A stretch of 9,997 nt of DNA from Anaerolineae bacterium (GCA_016931365.1 JAFGEY010000265.1:1-9997); one strand, 5' to 3'. Shown: positions 1 to 6,737, numbered from the stretch's first letter. Numbers and translations are program-made. Notes: generated from the sequence alone by a model not told the origin.

Positions 1-188
1 GGAATCCACGTCTCGGTGAACATCAGCGGCCAAAAAAAGCCGATGGTGACGAGGATCAGTACACCGATCGATAAAACGTCACGATGCAAATCGTAACGCA
101 GCATGCCACGTTTGTGCAGCCACAAGATCGGCACATAGATCGCGCCCCAGACCGCACAGATGATGGCCAAGCCTGCTAATCCCAGCAT
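1..188 (-). CDS. membrane protein, N-terminal part only
   Basis: This is the first 62 residues or so of a protein that runs off the left edge of the window. It starts at an ATG on the minus strand, seven bases after the stop of the DUF212 gene, so it is probably the last visible member of the xseA operon. The visible part holds two hydrophobic stretches, roughly residues 3-25 and 43-60. A short polar, basic loop (LHKRGMLRYDLHRD) separates them, as expected for an integral membrane protein with at least two helices. No strong Shine-Dalgarno is seen; a GAG lies nearby, so translation may be coupled to the upstream gene. The frame is open to the edge. I do not recognise the family and give no function. 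Confidence 0.6.
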   Translation of the reverse strand, partial: MLGLAGLAIICAVWGAIYVPILWLHKRGMLRYDLHRDVLSIGVLILVTIGFFWPLMFTETWI

Positions 189-195
189 CGCACAC

Positions 196-651
196 TCAGA
201 CGCCGTTCCACACCCACAGCATGCCGATCAGAGGCACCAGCGCGCCGATCAGCGCGCCCAAGAAGACCTGGGTGGGAGTGTGGCCGAGCAGTTCTTTGAG
301 TTTTTCCTCGCTGATCGGTTGGCCCTGAAACAACTGTTCCAGGATGTGGTTGAGCACCGTAGCGTGGTTGCCGGTGGCCCGGCGCACGCCGGCGGCGTCG
401 GTCATCACGATGATCGCCAGGCCGGCCGCCAGGGCAAACAACGACGAGTTGACTCCGTCGCGCAGCGCAATTGCCGTTGCCAGAGAGCAGGTGTAGGCCG
501 AATGGGAACTGGGCATCCCGCCGGTGGCCCACAGCAGACGCCAATCCCAGGTATGTTTTCGAATGCGATACAGGACAATCTTGATCCCCTGGGCGATGGC
601 CCAGGCAATGCCCGAATAAATCAATACCGGGTTGGTCAATAGATCGCGCAT
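196..651 (-). CDS. divergent PAP2 family (DUF212, YuiD-like) membrane protein
   Basis: A small integral membrane protein of 151 residues related to PAP2 phosphatases and vanadium haloperoxidases. The signature GGMPSSHSA sits at residues 44-52, followed by DAAGVRR from residue 85, the family's LNHILE segment, and LKELLGHTP near residues 118-126. There is a hydrophobic N-terminal helix, a helix around residues 69-84 and a C-terminal helix. Length matches the usual 140-160. The substrate is not established for the family; the PSSH motif suggests a phosphate-binding pocket. Start choice: a GTG at 655-657 overlaps the xseB stop as GTGA, but the ATG at 649-651 has GGAG five bases upstream and is preferred. 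Either start leaves the gene translationally coupled to xseB. Family recognition is firm; enzymatic activity is not shown. Confidence 0.88.
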   Translation of the reverse strand: MRDLLTNPVLIYSGIAWAIAQGIKIVLYRIRKHTWDWRLLWATGGMPSSHSAYTCSLATAIALRDGVNSSLFALAAGLAIIVMTDAAGVRRATGNHATVLNHILEQLFQGQPISEEKLKELLGHTPTQVFLGALIGALVPLIGMLWVWNGV

Positions 652-653
652 CG

Positions 654-842
654 TCACTCCGCACCGTTGAGTTTCGTCACGCGCAGTTCAGCCCGATCGA
701 GTTGAACCTGGCAGTAGGCGGCCAGTTTTTGTCCTCGCTCATAAAGCGCAATCATATCTTCCAGGTTGAGATCGCTAGCTTCCAATTGTTGAACCACCTC
801 GTTCAACTCGGCAAAGGCGGCTTCAAAAGTCATATCTTGCAT
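654..842 (-). CDS. xseB: exodeoxyribonuclease VII small subunit
   Basis: XseB is the small, helical subunit of exonuclease VII. It wraps the XseA large subunit in a complex that degrades single-stranded DNA from both ends to oligonucleotides, acting in the cytoplasm in repair. The 62 residues begin MQDMTFEAAFAELNEVV and continue with the family's LEASDLNLEDMIALYERGQKL block. They then form an amphipathic helix ending in LRVTKLNG. This is the normal length, about 60-80. Its ATG directly follows the xseA TGA with no spacer, and a strong AAGGAG (849-854) lies six bases upstream inside the end of xseA. Its own stop overlaps the alternative start of the DUF212 gene. The pairing with xseA makes the call secure. 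Confidence 0.95.
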   Translation of the reverse strand: MQDMTFEAAFAELNEVVQQLEASDLNLEDMIALYERGQKLAAYCQVQLDRAELRVTKLNGAE

Positions 843-2051
843 TCAGGTCTCCTTACTGAGAGATTCAACACGGGCGGCAAATTCGCCGTCAGACACGCGC
901 ACGCGCAGCGATTGGTCGGGTTGGATCTGCGACACAGTACGGACCACGCGGCCTGTTTCGTCGCAGACGATGGCATAGCCGCGTTCCAGTGTGGCGTAGG
1001 GGTTCAGCCCTGCCAGACGGTGTCCCAATCCTTCGAGCTGCGCGCATTTGAGGGTCAATACGTGCTGCCAGGCGCGTTCCTGCCGCCGGGCCAGATCGTC
1101 GACGCGTTGCCGTTCGCGTGCAACAGCCGACGCCGGCGAACGGCTGTTTAGCCGTTGTTGAGCGATGTTCATATCGCGGCACAGGCGTTCCAGCCTGGAT
1201 TGAACTGTTTGCATTATCATCGATGAAAGAGCGTTCAACTGTCCGCGCACCTCGATCTGATCGGGCACGGCGATTTCGGCGGCGGCAGATGGCGTGGGCG
1301 CGCGCACGTCGGCGGCCAAGTCGGCGATGGTAAAGTCGATCTCGTGCCCCACGCCGGAAATGACCGGCACTGGCGATTGGACAATGGTTCGAGCTACGCG
1401 CTCGTCGTTAAAGGCCCACAGATCTTCCATCGACCCGCCGCCCCGGGTGACAATGATCGCATCGATGTCGTCGCGCCCGTAGAGCGACTCCAGTGCCCTC
1501 ACGATCTGCGGCGGCGCAGTGTCGCCCTGCACCAGCGTCGGCGCGAGGATGACCCGCACCAGCGGCCAGCGTCGCGCCAACACATTCAGCACATCCTGAA
1601 ACGCCGCTGCAGTAGGCGAGGTGACAATGCCGATCCCGCGCGGCATCAACGGCAAGGGACGCTTACGTTCGGCATCGAACAGGCCTGCGGCGGCCAGCCG
1701 GGCCTTGAGCGCCTCAAATTGCAGGTACAGCGCGCCCTGTCCCAACGGCTGGATGTGGTCAATGTAGAGCTGGTATTGACCCTGCGGCTCATAGACGGAG
1801 ACGTGCCCGTGGGCCAGCATTGATTGTCCATCTTGCGGGCGAAAGGGCAGCCGCTCGGCCAGCGAGCGCCAGATCACGGCGCGGATGGCGGCGCCGGAGT
1901 CTTTGAGCGTCAGGTAGCAATGTCCGGTACGCGACTGGCTCCAGTTTGAGATCTCGCCCTCAACCCACAGGTCTTGCAGCAGGGCGTCCTCGTCAAAGCG
2001 CGTTTTGATGTATTGGGTCACTTGCGTGACCGAGTGATGGATTTGTTCCAT
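843..2051 (-). CDS. xseA: exodeoxyribonuclease VII large subunit
   Basis: XseA is the catalytic subunit of exonuclease VII, which trims single-stranded DNA during repair and recombination in the cytoplasm. The 402-residue protein has an N-terminal OB-fold (about residues 1-100, with LWVEGEISNWSQSRTGHCYLTLKD). The nuclease domain follows, including IGIVTSPTAAAFQDVL, the glycine-rich TRGGGSMEDLWAFNDE, and SGVGHEIDFTIADLAADVRAPTPSAAAE. The His and Asp of GHEIDFT correspond to residues known to be needed for activity in the E. coli enzyme. A helical segment and a short C-terminal tail (NPYATLERGYAIV) complete the usual architecture. It is shorter than E. coli XseA (about 456) but within the family range. 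It is the first gene of the operon, behind the promoter and palindrome at 2084-2123. The ribosome binding site is weak. Confidence 0.96.
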   Translation of the reverse strand: MEQIHHSVTQVTQYIKTRFDEDALLQDLWVEGEISNWSQSRTGHCYLTLKDSGAAIRAVIWRSLAERLPFRPQDGQSMLAHGHVSVYEPQGQYQLYIDHIQPLGQGALYLQFEALKARLAAAGLFDAERKRPLPLMPRGIGIVTSPTAAAFQDVLNVLARRWPLVRVILAPTLVQGDTAPPQIVRALESLYGRDDIDAIIVTRGGGSMEDLWAFNDERVARTIVQSPVPVISGVGHEIDFTIADLAADVRAPTPSAAAEIAVPDQIEVRGQLNALSSMIMQTVQSRLERLCRDMNIAQQRLNSRSPASAVARERQRVDDLARRQERAWQHVLTLKCAQLEGLGHRLAGLNPYATLERGYAIVCDETGRVVRTVSQIQPDQSLRVRVSDGEFAARVESLSKET

Positions 2052-2083
2052 TGTGACTCGCGATCAAGGGTGCGTGACTTGAT

Positions 2084-2112
2084 ACAAACGTGATATCATA
2101 ATCCACGTTTGT
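2084..2112. promoter_or_regulatory. palindromic operator candidate over the xseA -10
   Basis: A perfect 9-bp inverted repeat, ACAAACGTG (2084-2092) and CACGTTTGT (2104-2112), is separated by 11 bp. The -10 hexamer (2095-2100) lies wholly within the spacer, and the expected transcription start falls in the left arm. A dimeric regulator bound here would block RNA polymerase, so this reads as a repressor site. The right arm would not be transcribed, so an RNA hairpin role is unlikely. The repressor is unknown. A LexA-like damage regulator is one guess because xseAB is a repair operon, but the arms match no LexA box that I recognise. Confidence 0.65.
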
Positions 2113-2123
2113 TCTTCTGTCAA
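2095..2123 (-). promoter_or_regulatory. sigma70-type promoter of xseA-xseB operon
   Basis: On the minus strand TTGACA (2118-2123) is followed by exactly 17 bases and then TATGAT (2095-2100). That is a perfect -35 and a five-of-six -10. The expected transcription start is near 2088, giving a leader of about 37 bases before the xseA ATG. It sits in the 97-base gap between xseA and the upstream MBL gene on the same strand, so it gives xseAB its own transcription. No other comparable promoter is seen in the gap. Confidence 0.85.
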
Positions 2124-2148
2124 ACTTGGCTACAAGTTGGGCCAGAGA

Positions 2149-2997
2149 TTACACAGTCGGATCGCTCTTGACGTGCTTTTGCGAGGCAAAGAGGTGGTAC
2201 AGGTATTGCATGTTGGCCTGGTGCAACTGCTCGGTCATACCATTGAGGGGAATGCGTGATTTGTGGCAGCTTTCAATGTGAATGCGGCGCAACATGTGCG
2301 GTGGTGCGCCCTTTTTGACCCGCGCCATCACTTTCGATTCGATGGCATCCAGATATTTGAGGCTGCTCTCGATCGTTTTGGCGATCTCGCCGCGAAGCAG
2401 TACTTCGCCATGTCCCTGAACGATGTTTTCCAGCGGCAGTTCGTTGATCATCTCGAGCGACTGGCGCATTTCGCTAATGTCGCCGCCGACGATATACGGG
2501 ACAGGCATGACCAGATCGCCGGCGATCAGAACTTTGTCCTCTCGAACATAGACCGAGATACTGTCGGTGGTATGTCCGGGGGTGTGAAAGAGGGACAATG
2601 TCTTTTTGCCGATGTGGAGCGTGACCTCGCCGCGCTCAAAGATCACTTCAGGCAGGCGAATTTGAACTTCGGCCAGTTCGTGGTGTTGGGCAACGTCAGC
2701 TTTGAGGATGCGCTCGCCGTCGCGCTGCAAAATGCGCCGGCAGCGTTCGTGCGCAATGACTTCGCCGCCCAGCAGATAAGCGCCATAGACGTGGTCGGGC
2801 TGATGGTGGGTAAAGATCACATAATTGATCGGCGCGCGCTTTTCGATAAAGCGCTTCATCTCGCGAGTTTCTTGGGGAAAGGGGAGCGTATCGACAACCA
2901 CAGCGCCTTTTTCGGTAATGATTGCACTGGCCGTGACCTGGAGGTATCTTTCGCTTGTGAAAACAAAAATGTCCTCAGCGACTCGCTCGCGTAACAT
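2149..2997 (-). CDS. MBL-fold metallo-hydrolase with altered metal motif
   Basis: A 282-residue soluble protein of the metallo-beta-lactamase superfamily; the substrate cannot be told from sequence. Visible core motifs are an N-terminal beta segment (SAIITEKGAVVVDTLPF), the metal motif THHQPDH (residues 63-69), FHTPGHT with H142, AGDLVMP with D161, and VQGHGEV with H196. In the usual H-x-H-x-D-H pattern the second metal His is here Gln66, while H64, D68 and H69 are kept. The ATG at 2995-2997 is chosen because GGGAG lies six bases upstream and homology-like sequence starts there. The frame extends upstream to 3075 but crosses the promoter. The C-terminal third is helical and basic, with HMLRRIHIESCHKSRIPLNG. 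It is monocistronic, between 6S RNA and xseA. It could be a hydrolase or a redox-type MBL protein. Confidence 0.88.
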   Translation of the reverse strand: MLRERVAEDIFVFTSERYLQVTASAIITEKGAVVVDTLPFPQETREMKRFIEKRAPINYVIFTHHQPDHVYGAYLLGGEVIAHERCRRILQRDGERILKADVAQHHELAEVQIRLPEVIFERGEVTLHIGKKTLSLFHTPGHTTDSISVYVREDKVLIAGDLVMPVPYIVGGDISEMRQSLEMINELPLENIVQGHGEVLLRGEIAKTIESSLKYLDAIESKVMARVKKGAPPHMLRRIHIESCHKSRIPLNGMTEQLHQANMQYLYHLFASQKHVKSDPTV

Positions 2998-3031
2998 AGG
3001 AGACTCCCGCAATTCCAGCATTATCCATTTG

Positions 3032-3060
3032 AGAATACCACAAGCCCAGGTCAGTGTCAA
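3032..3060 (-). promoter_or_regulatory. promoter of the MBL-fold hydrolase gene
   Basis: On the minus strand a perfect TTGACA (3055-3060) is followed by 17 bases and TATTCT (3032-3037), which is preceded by TGG as in an extended -10. The start is expected near 3025, giving a leader of about 28 bases that carries the GGGAG ribosome binding site. It begins just downstream of the 6S terminator tract, so the hydrolase gene has its own start but could also receive 6S read-through. Confidence 0.8.
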
Positions 3061-3068
3061 GAACTTTT

Positions 3069-3103
3069 CAAACAAACAAAACCACCAGGGATAGCCTGGT
3101 GGT
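3069..3103 (-). terminator. intrinsic terminator of the 6S RNA candidate
   Basis: A perfect 9-bp stem ACCACCAGG / CCTGGTGGT with a five-base loop (3081-3103) is followed on the minus strand by TTTGTTTGTTTG (3080-3069). On the plus strand the stem is followed by CAGTAAG, so it can terminate only leftward transcription. This fixes the strand of the small RNA and separates it from the MBL hydrolase promoter downstream. Confidence 0.88.
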
Positions 3104-3109
3104 CAGTAA

Positions 3110-3280
3110 GCCCCCGCTATGCGGTGTGTGAACTGGTTTTGAACCTGCTTGCGCAGGTGGGAACTGACCTGTAGAGCCGACAGTCGCAAAGGGCTGCCGC
3201 GCCCCCTATAAGAGTCTGGTTCCCGAAAGATCAGGTGTTGGCTCAAAACGGCAATAACACATCACCCACATAGCAGGGAC
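3110..3280 (-). ncRNA. ssrS: 6S RNA (candidate)
   Basis: 6S RNA mimics an open promoter and binds the housekeeping RNA polymerase holoenzyme, shifting transcription in stationary phase. No open reading frame fits this strand. The RNA ends pair in a 12-bp helix without mismatch (3269-3280 with 3110-3121, two G-U pairs). It continues as UGG(G)UG(A)UGUG against CACACACCG, a long closing stem with two bulges. The 5' strand contains GAUGUGUUA, which I recall from the B. subtilis 6S closing stem. The 3' arm holds a perfect hairpin ACCUGC-GCAA-GCAGGU (3158-3143), and GGGAAC (3224-3219) pairs with GUUCCC (3164-3159) to begin the inner stem. A promoter is placed so that transcription begins at 3280, and an intrinsic terminator ends it near 3070. 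Size (about 171 nt core) fits. Identity rests on architecture, not on a covariance search. Confidence 0.75.
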
Positions 3281-3286
3281 ATTTAT

Positions 3287-3315
3287 AGTCTAGCACAAAA
3301 TGGAGAAACGTGCAA
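3287..3315 (-). promoter_or_regulatory. promoter of the 6S RNA candidate
   Basis: On the minus strand TTGCAC (3310-3315) is followed by 17 bases and TAGACT (3287-3292). This puts the start at G3280, which is precisely the outer base of the 12-bp terminal helix. The individual hexamers are only moderate (about three and four of six). A second -10-like TATAAA lies at 3282-3287 but would start the RNA inside the helix. The agreement between predicted start and RNA end is the main support. Confidence 0.55.
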
Positions 3316-3343
3316 ATTGCCGCTTTTCGATTGAGGTCATTTG

Positions 3344-3352
3344 TGGTACAAT
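3344..3352 (+). promoter_or_regulatory. extended -10 promoter for the flavin reductase operon
   Basis: TGG followed by TACAAT (3347-3352) is a good extended -10 element with no clear -35 at the usual distance. The start would be near 3359, leaving about 30 bases before the ATG at 3389. It points away from the 6S promoter, whose elements lie 30-60 bases to the left, so the two units are divergently transcribed from one short region. Confidence 0.55.
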
Positions 3353-3388
3353 CGTCGGCTGACATCAAGTTTGCAGTGGGAGGAAACG

Positions 3389-3892
3389 ATGGCGCGCACA
3401 CAAGTACTTTATACCGATCAGCTAGATCGGACGTTGGACAAGTTGGCGCACGGCGGCTTGTTGCTGGCCTCGACGCGCAGCGATGGCCGGTCGAACGTAA
3501 TGACCATTGGCTGGGCGACGATGGGCGTGGTCTGGGGGCTGCCTATGCTGGTGGTGATGATACGCCCGTCGCGCTATACCTACGAATTTGTTGAGGAATC
3601 TCGGGTTTTTACGGTCAACGTGCCTGCGCCGGAAATGAGCGATTATGTGACCCTGTGCGGCACGCGTAGCGGGCGCGAGGTAGACAAGCTGGCCCAGGTC
3701 GCCACATCGGCCGCGCAGACGATCGATGGTGTGACCATCGATGGATGCCCGTTGGTTTACGAGTGCAAGGTGGTGCACTGGGATGATCTGACGCCCGACC
3801 ATCTGCTGCCTGATGTGCGACAGCGCGCGTATCCGCGCGGCGATTTTCACCGCCTTTATTACGGCCAAATCTTGGGTGTCTTTGCCGGGTGA
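3389..3892 (+). CDS. flavin reductase family protein (FMN-binding split barrel)
   Basis: A 167-residue cytoplasmic flavoprotein of the flavin reductase / flavoredoxin family. Members bind FMN in a split barrel and pass electrons from NAD(P)H or other donors. Visible signs are SNVMTIGWATMGVVWGLPMLVVMIRPSR, in which the T-I-G-W and R-P-S-R-Y segments are typical of the FMN-binding face. Then come FTVNVP, the CGTRSGREVDKLA block, and a closing HRLYYGQILGVFAG strand. The ATG at 3389 has GGGAGG five bases upstream and begins the conserved part; an upstream TTG at 3341 in frame overlaps the promoter and is rejected. It leads the plus-strand operon, and its TGA overlaps the next start as GTGA. The physiological donor and acceptor cannot be told from sequence. 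Confidence 0.9.
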   Translation: MARTQVLYTDQLDRTLDKLAHGGLLLASTRSDGRSNVMTIGWATMGVVWGLPMLVVMIRPSRYTYEFVEESRVFTVNVPAPEMSDYVTLCGTRSGREVDKLAQVATSAAQTIDGVTIDGCPLVYECKVVHWDDLTPDHLLPDVRQRAYPRGDFHRLYYGQILGVFAG

Positions 3893-4599
3893 GCGTTCAA
3901 TCATCTCTTGCCGAGCAGCGGCGGCTGATCCGATCCTTGCTTGCGCCTTCCGCGCCGGAAGACGCATTGAGCGCCTATTATGCGCTGTTTCACGATGCCC
4001 GGCGTACGGCGTTGACTCTGCATCGCTCACCGACCGGTCGCGTCGGGGGGTTTGTCGCCGTGTGCCAGACGGGGCAAGACCTGTTTGTGCCGCTGGTGGT
4101 GCTGCGCTGCGCGCAGACCGTCGTCGGCGATCTGCTGAGACGGGCGCTTGTTACGGGGCGGCCCTATCGCCTGATCACGGTGCCTGCGCTGCGCGAAGCA
4201 GTTGAGGCGGCAATGCAAGTCGAACGAGCACAGATCAATCATATCTACATTTTGAGCGATGCCACTCTTGAGCGCGAGATCAATGTGCTGGTTCAATCAG
4301 GGCAGGGACCGTTTCGTTTTGAGGTGCGCCGTGATAATCGCCCGATTGCGGCAGCGGGCGTGAACTGGCAAACCGACCGGCTGGCAGAGCTGTACGTATA
4401 CGTCGAACCCGAGTTTCAGAGGCAAGGGTGGGGGCAGGCGGTTGCCGGAGCGACGATCGACGCGCTGGTAGAGGCACGGTTGCTGCCGCTGTACACCGTC
4501 GCCGAGGAAAATGAAGCGTCCCGGCGGCTGGCGCGCGCGCTCGGTTTTGCCGACAGCGGCGCGCGCGAGTTTGAAGTGGTGGGACGGCTGTGCCCATAA
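3889..4599 (+). CDS. GNAT family N-acetyltransferase
   Basis: A 236-residue protein whose C-terminal half is a GNAT acetyltransferase that would move an acetyl group from acetyl-CoA to an unknown amine. The acetyl-CoA loop is QRQGWGQAV (residues 177-185) after the strand AELYVYVEPEF, and the second half shows YTVAEENEASRRLARALGF (about 202-220), the usual N-x-x-S...LGF ending. The first 140 residues are not recognisable from motifs. They may be a degenerate first GNAT lobe, as seen in some two-lobe members, or a family-specific domain. The GTG start overlaps the flavin reductase stop by four bases with only a weak ribosome binding site, so translation is probably coupled. The end overlaps rtcA by ten bases. 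The substrate is unknown. Confidence 0.85.
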   Translation: MSVQSSLAEQRRLIRSLLAPSAPEDALSAYYALFHDARRTALTLHRSPTGRVGGFVAVCQTGQDLFVPLVVLRCAQTVVGDLLRRALVTGRPYRLITVPALREAVEAAMQVERAQINHIYILSDATLEREINVLVQSGQGPFRFEVRRDNRPIAAAGVNWQTDRLAELYVYVEPEFQRQGWGQAVAGATIDALVEARLLPLYTVAEENEASRRLARALGFADSGAREFEVVGRLCP

Positions 4600-5642
4600 A
4601 CGAGGCCCTTTTACACCTCGATGGCGCGTACGGCGAAGGCGGCGGACAGATCATCCGTACCGCTCTTTCCTTGTCGGCGATCACCGGGCAGCCTTTTGAA
4701 ATGGCGCACATCCGCGTCCGGCGGGAGAATCCGGGGCTGCGCGCGCAGCATCTCACCGCCGTGCGCGCCGTCGCCGAGATCTGTACAGCACAGGTAGAGG
4801 GCGGTGAGATCGGCTCCCGGACGTTGACCTTTGCGCCAACCACGCCACCGCGCGCGGGCACGTATCACTGGGATGTCGGCACGGCAGGCGCGGTCAGCCT
4901 GATTCTTCAGACTGTGCTCTGGCCGCTGGCCCTGGCCGAGGGGCAGTCGACGATCACCCTGACTGGCGGGACGCACGTGGCCTGGAGTCCGCCGATCGAC
5001 TATGTGCGTGAGGTCTACCTGCCCTTGCTGGCCGATCTGGGGCTGGATGCGCGGGTCGAGATCGCACGGTGGGGTTATTATCCGCACGGCGGCGGGTCGA
5101 TCCAGGCCGAGGTGCGCGGGCCAACGCGCCTGCACGGCCTGACGCTGACCGGGCGCGGTGCGTTGCGTGGCGTGATGGTGCGCTCGATTGTGTCCAACCT
5201 GCCCGACCATATTTTGCAGCGCCAGGCTGAGCACGCCGATTTCCTGCTGCGCAAGCAGGGGGTCAAGCCGGCCGTGGAAAGACAGTCGCCGCCATCGTCA
5301 GGGCAGGGCACGACGGTGTGGGTGCTGGCCGAATACCATCATGCGCGGGCGGGGTTCACCGGCTATGGACGCCTGCGCAAGCCGGCGGAAATGGTCGCCG
5401 AGGAGGCGTGTAAGGCGTTCGCCCATTATCACAAGCGCCAGATGCCCGTCGATACACATCTGGCCGATCAACTTCTCTTGCCGTTGGCGCTGGCCGGCGC
5501 GGGTTCAACTTCCGAGTACGCCGTCGAGGAGGTGACGCCGCATTTGTTGACCAACTCCTGGGTGATCGAACAGTTTTTGGATGTGCACATCGAGATCGCA
5601 GGGCAAGAAGGTCAGGCAGGCAGAGTGTCGGTAAGAGTTTAA
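4590..5642 (+). CDS. rtcA: RNA 3'-terminal phosphate cyclase
   Basis: RtcA uses ATP to turn an RNA 3'-phosphate into a 2',3'-cyclic phosphate through an adenylated histidine intermediate, acting in RNA repair. The 350-residue sequence carries EGGGQIIRTALSLSAITG (16-33), RRENPGLRAQH (44-54), GTAGAVSLILQTVLWPLA, RWGYYPHGGG (160-169), and near the end VDTHLADQLLLPLALA. In that last motif H290 matches the nucleotidylated His of E. coli RtcA. Length is normal (about 340). Translation starts at a GTG inside the end of the GNAT gene; no ATG fits in frame, and the family's first strand (LLHLDGAYGEGGG) begins right after it. The usual partner ligase RtcB and the RtcR regulator are not in this window. 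Instead RNase Z follows after 28 bases, giving a pair of RNA 3'-end enzymes. Confidence 0.96.
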   Translation: MPINEALLHLDGAYGEGGGQIIRTALSLSAITGQPFEMAHIRVRRENPGLRAQHLTAVRAVAEICTAQVEGGEIGSRTLTFAPTTPPRAGTYHWDVGTAGAVSLILQTVLWPLALAEGQSTITLTGGTHVAWSPPIDYVREVYLPLLADLGLDARVEIARWGYYPHGGGSIQAEVRGPTRLHGLTLTGRGALRGVMVRSIVSNLPDHILQRQAEHADFLLRKQGVKPAVERQSPPSSGQGTTVWVLAEYHHARAGFTGYGRLRKPAEMVAEEACKAFAHYHKRQMPVDTHLADQLLLPLALAGAGSTSEYAVEEVTPHLLTNSWVIEQFLDVHIEIAGQEGQAGRVSVRV

Positions 5643-5670
5643 GCGTTATTAACAATAATCAGGATTATCT

Positions 5671-6630
5671 ATGTTTGAATTGATGTTTCTTGGTACATCG
5701 GCGTCGGCGCCTTCGGTGCATCGAGGGCTATCGTCGGCGATGGTGCTGTACAAAGAGTATCGCTTTCTGGTTGACTGCGGCGAGGGCACACAGCGCCAAC
5801 TGCTGCGCAGCGGGCTGGGTTTTCGCCGCCTGGACCGCATTTTGCTGACTCACGGGCACCTGGATCACATTTTGGGGTTGGGCGGCATCGCCTCGACATT
5901 TGGGCGTTGGGAAGCCAACGATCACATCGAAATTTGGGGGGGCCGTTGGGCATTGGAGCGCGTCGATCTTTTGTTAGAGGTCGTTTTTGGGGCGGAGCAG
6001 CGCCCGCTGGATGTCGAGTTGTACGATGTTCAAGAAGGCACTCTTATGCAAGATGACAGTTTCAAATTGTCGGCATTTCCGGTGTCTCATCGCGGGCCGG
6101 GATGTTTTGGCTACTTGTTTGAGGAAAAGTCGCGCCGTCCCTTCCTGGCCGATCAGGCTGATGCGCTGGGCGTGCCGCAAGGCCCCGAACGCGCGCGACT
6201 GGTGCGCGGTCAACCGGTGACACTCGCCGATGGCACAATCATTCAGCCCGATCAGGTGCTTGGACCGGAGGCGCCCGGCGCGCGGTTGGTCTTTGTCGGT
6301 GATGCGGGCAAGACGGACAACCTGCACCACATATCGCAAGGCGCGGACGCGCTGGTGATCGAGGCAACCTATCTGCATCAAGACCTGGATATGGCACGCC
6401 GGTTCGGCCATCTGACGGCCCGACAGTCTGCCGAGCTGGCGCGCGAGGCCGGCGTTTCGGCCTTGATCCTCACTCATCTCTCCCGGCGTTATTACGAGCG
6501 CGATGTGCTTGCCGAGGCGCGAGGAATCTTTGAGAACACTTTTGTCGCGCGAGACCTGGATATGTTCCAGATCGCCAGGGGAGGCGGGGTGCAGCGGGTG
6601 CGGAGTGAAAAGCAAGACGATAATAGTTGA
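5671..6630 (+). CDS. rnz: ribonuclease Z, tRNA 3' processing endonuclease
   Basis: RNase Z cuts the 3' trailer from tRNA precursors and is a zinc-dependent MBL-fold endonuclease of the cytoplasm. The 319 residues show the full set of metal ligands in family order: THGHLDH (H61, H63, D65, H66), [11 protein letters not shown] (H140), [11 protein letters not shown] (D211), [13 protein letters not shown] (H247) and LTHLSRRY (H269). DCGEGTQ (35-41) precedes the main motif, and the spacing closely follows E. coli RNase Z. A stretch around 150-205 ([24 protein letters not shown]) is the usual long insert of the short-form enzyme. The ATG has AGGA six bases upstream. No promoter is evident in the 28-base gap, so it is probably co-transcribed with rtcA. 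Confidence 0.96.
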   Translation: MFELMFLGTSASAPSVHRGLSSAMVLYKEYRFLVDCGEGTQRQLLRSGLGFRRLDRILLTHGHLDHILGLGGIASTFGRWEANDHIEIWGGRWALERVDLLLEVVFGAEQRPLDVELYDVQEGTLMQDDSFKLSAFPVSHRGPGCFGYLFEEKSRRPFLADQADALGVPQGPERARLVRGQPVTLADGTIIQPDQVLGPEAPGARLVFVGDAGKTDNLHHISQGADALVIEATYLHQDLDMARRFGHLTARQSAELAREAGVSALILTHLSRRYYERDVLAEARGIFENTFVARDLDMFQIARGGGVQRVRSEKQDDNS

Positions 6631-6730
6631 GCGCACGGTGGAGTGAAATTTCAGGAGTGAGTTGACTTGAGCAATGAGGGCGGCATGCTGACGGGGGTTC
6701 GATTCGAGGCTGCGGAAAGATCGTCAATTG

Positions 6731-6737
6731 GGGAGGA
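6731..6737 (+). promoter_or_regulatory. ribosome binding site favouring the GTG start at 6742
   Basis: GGGAGGA lies four bases before a GTG (6742-6744) that begins right at the receiver domain. The same frame is open upstream to a TTG at 6667, behind AGGAG at a spacing of nine, and an ATG at 6685 behind GAGGG. The sequence before 6742 (GVRFEAAERSSIGEE) looks like no known part of a receiver domain, so 6742 is chosen. Confidence 0.55.

Noticed and set aside
2123..2138. Hairpin AACTTG-GCTA-CAAGTT downstream of the MBL hydrolase gene as a terminator
   Set aside because: Only six base pairs, AT-rich, with no T tract on the minus strand; it also touches the -35 of the xseA promoter.
2263..2994. 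Plus-strand open frame of 243 codons
   Set aside because: Antisense to the MBL hydrolase, whose metal motifs, promoter and ribosome binding site are all on minus.
3105..3285. Metabolite riboswitch (for example cobalamin) controlling the MBL hydrolase
   Set aside because: No cobalamin-box-like conserved core seen; the element ends in its own strong terminator and the hydrolase has a separate consensus-like promoter after it.
3081..3300. Small RNA on the plus strand
   Set aside because: The paired ends would also fold on plus, but the T tract and the promoter with matching start exist only on minus.
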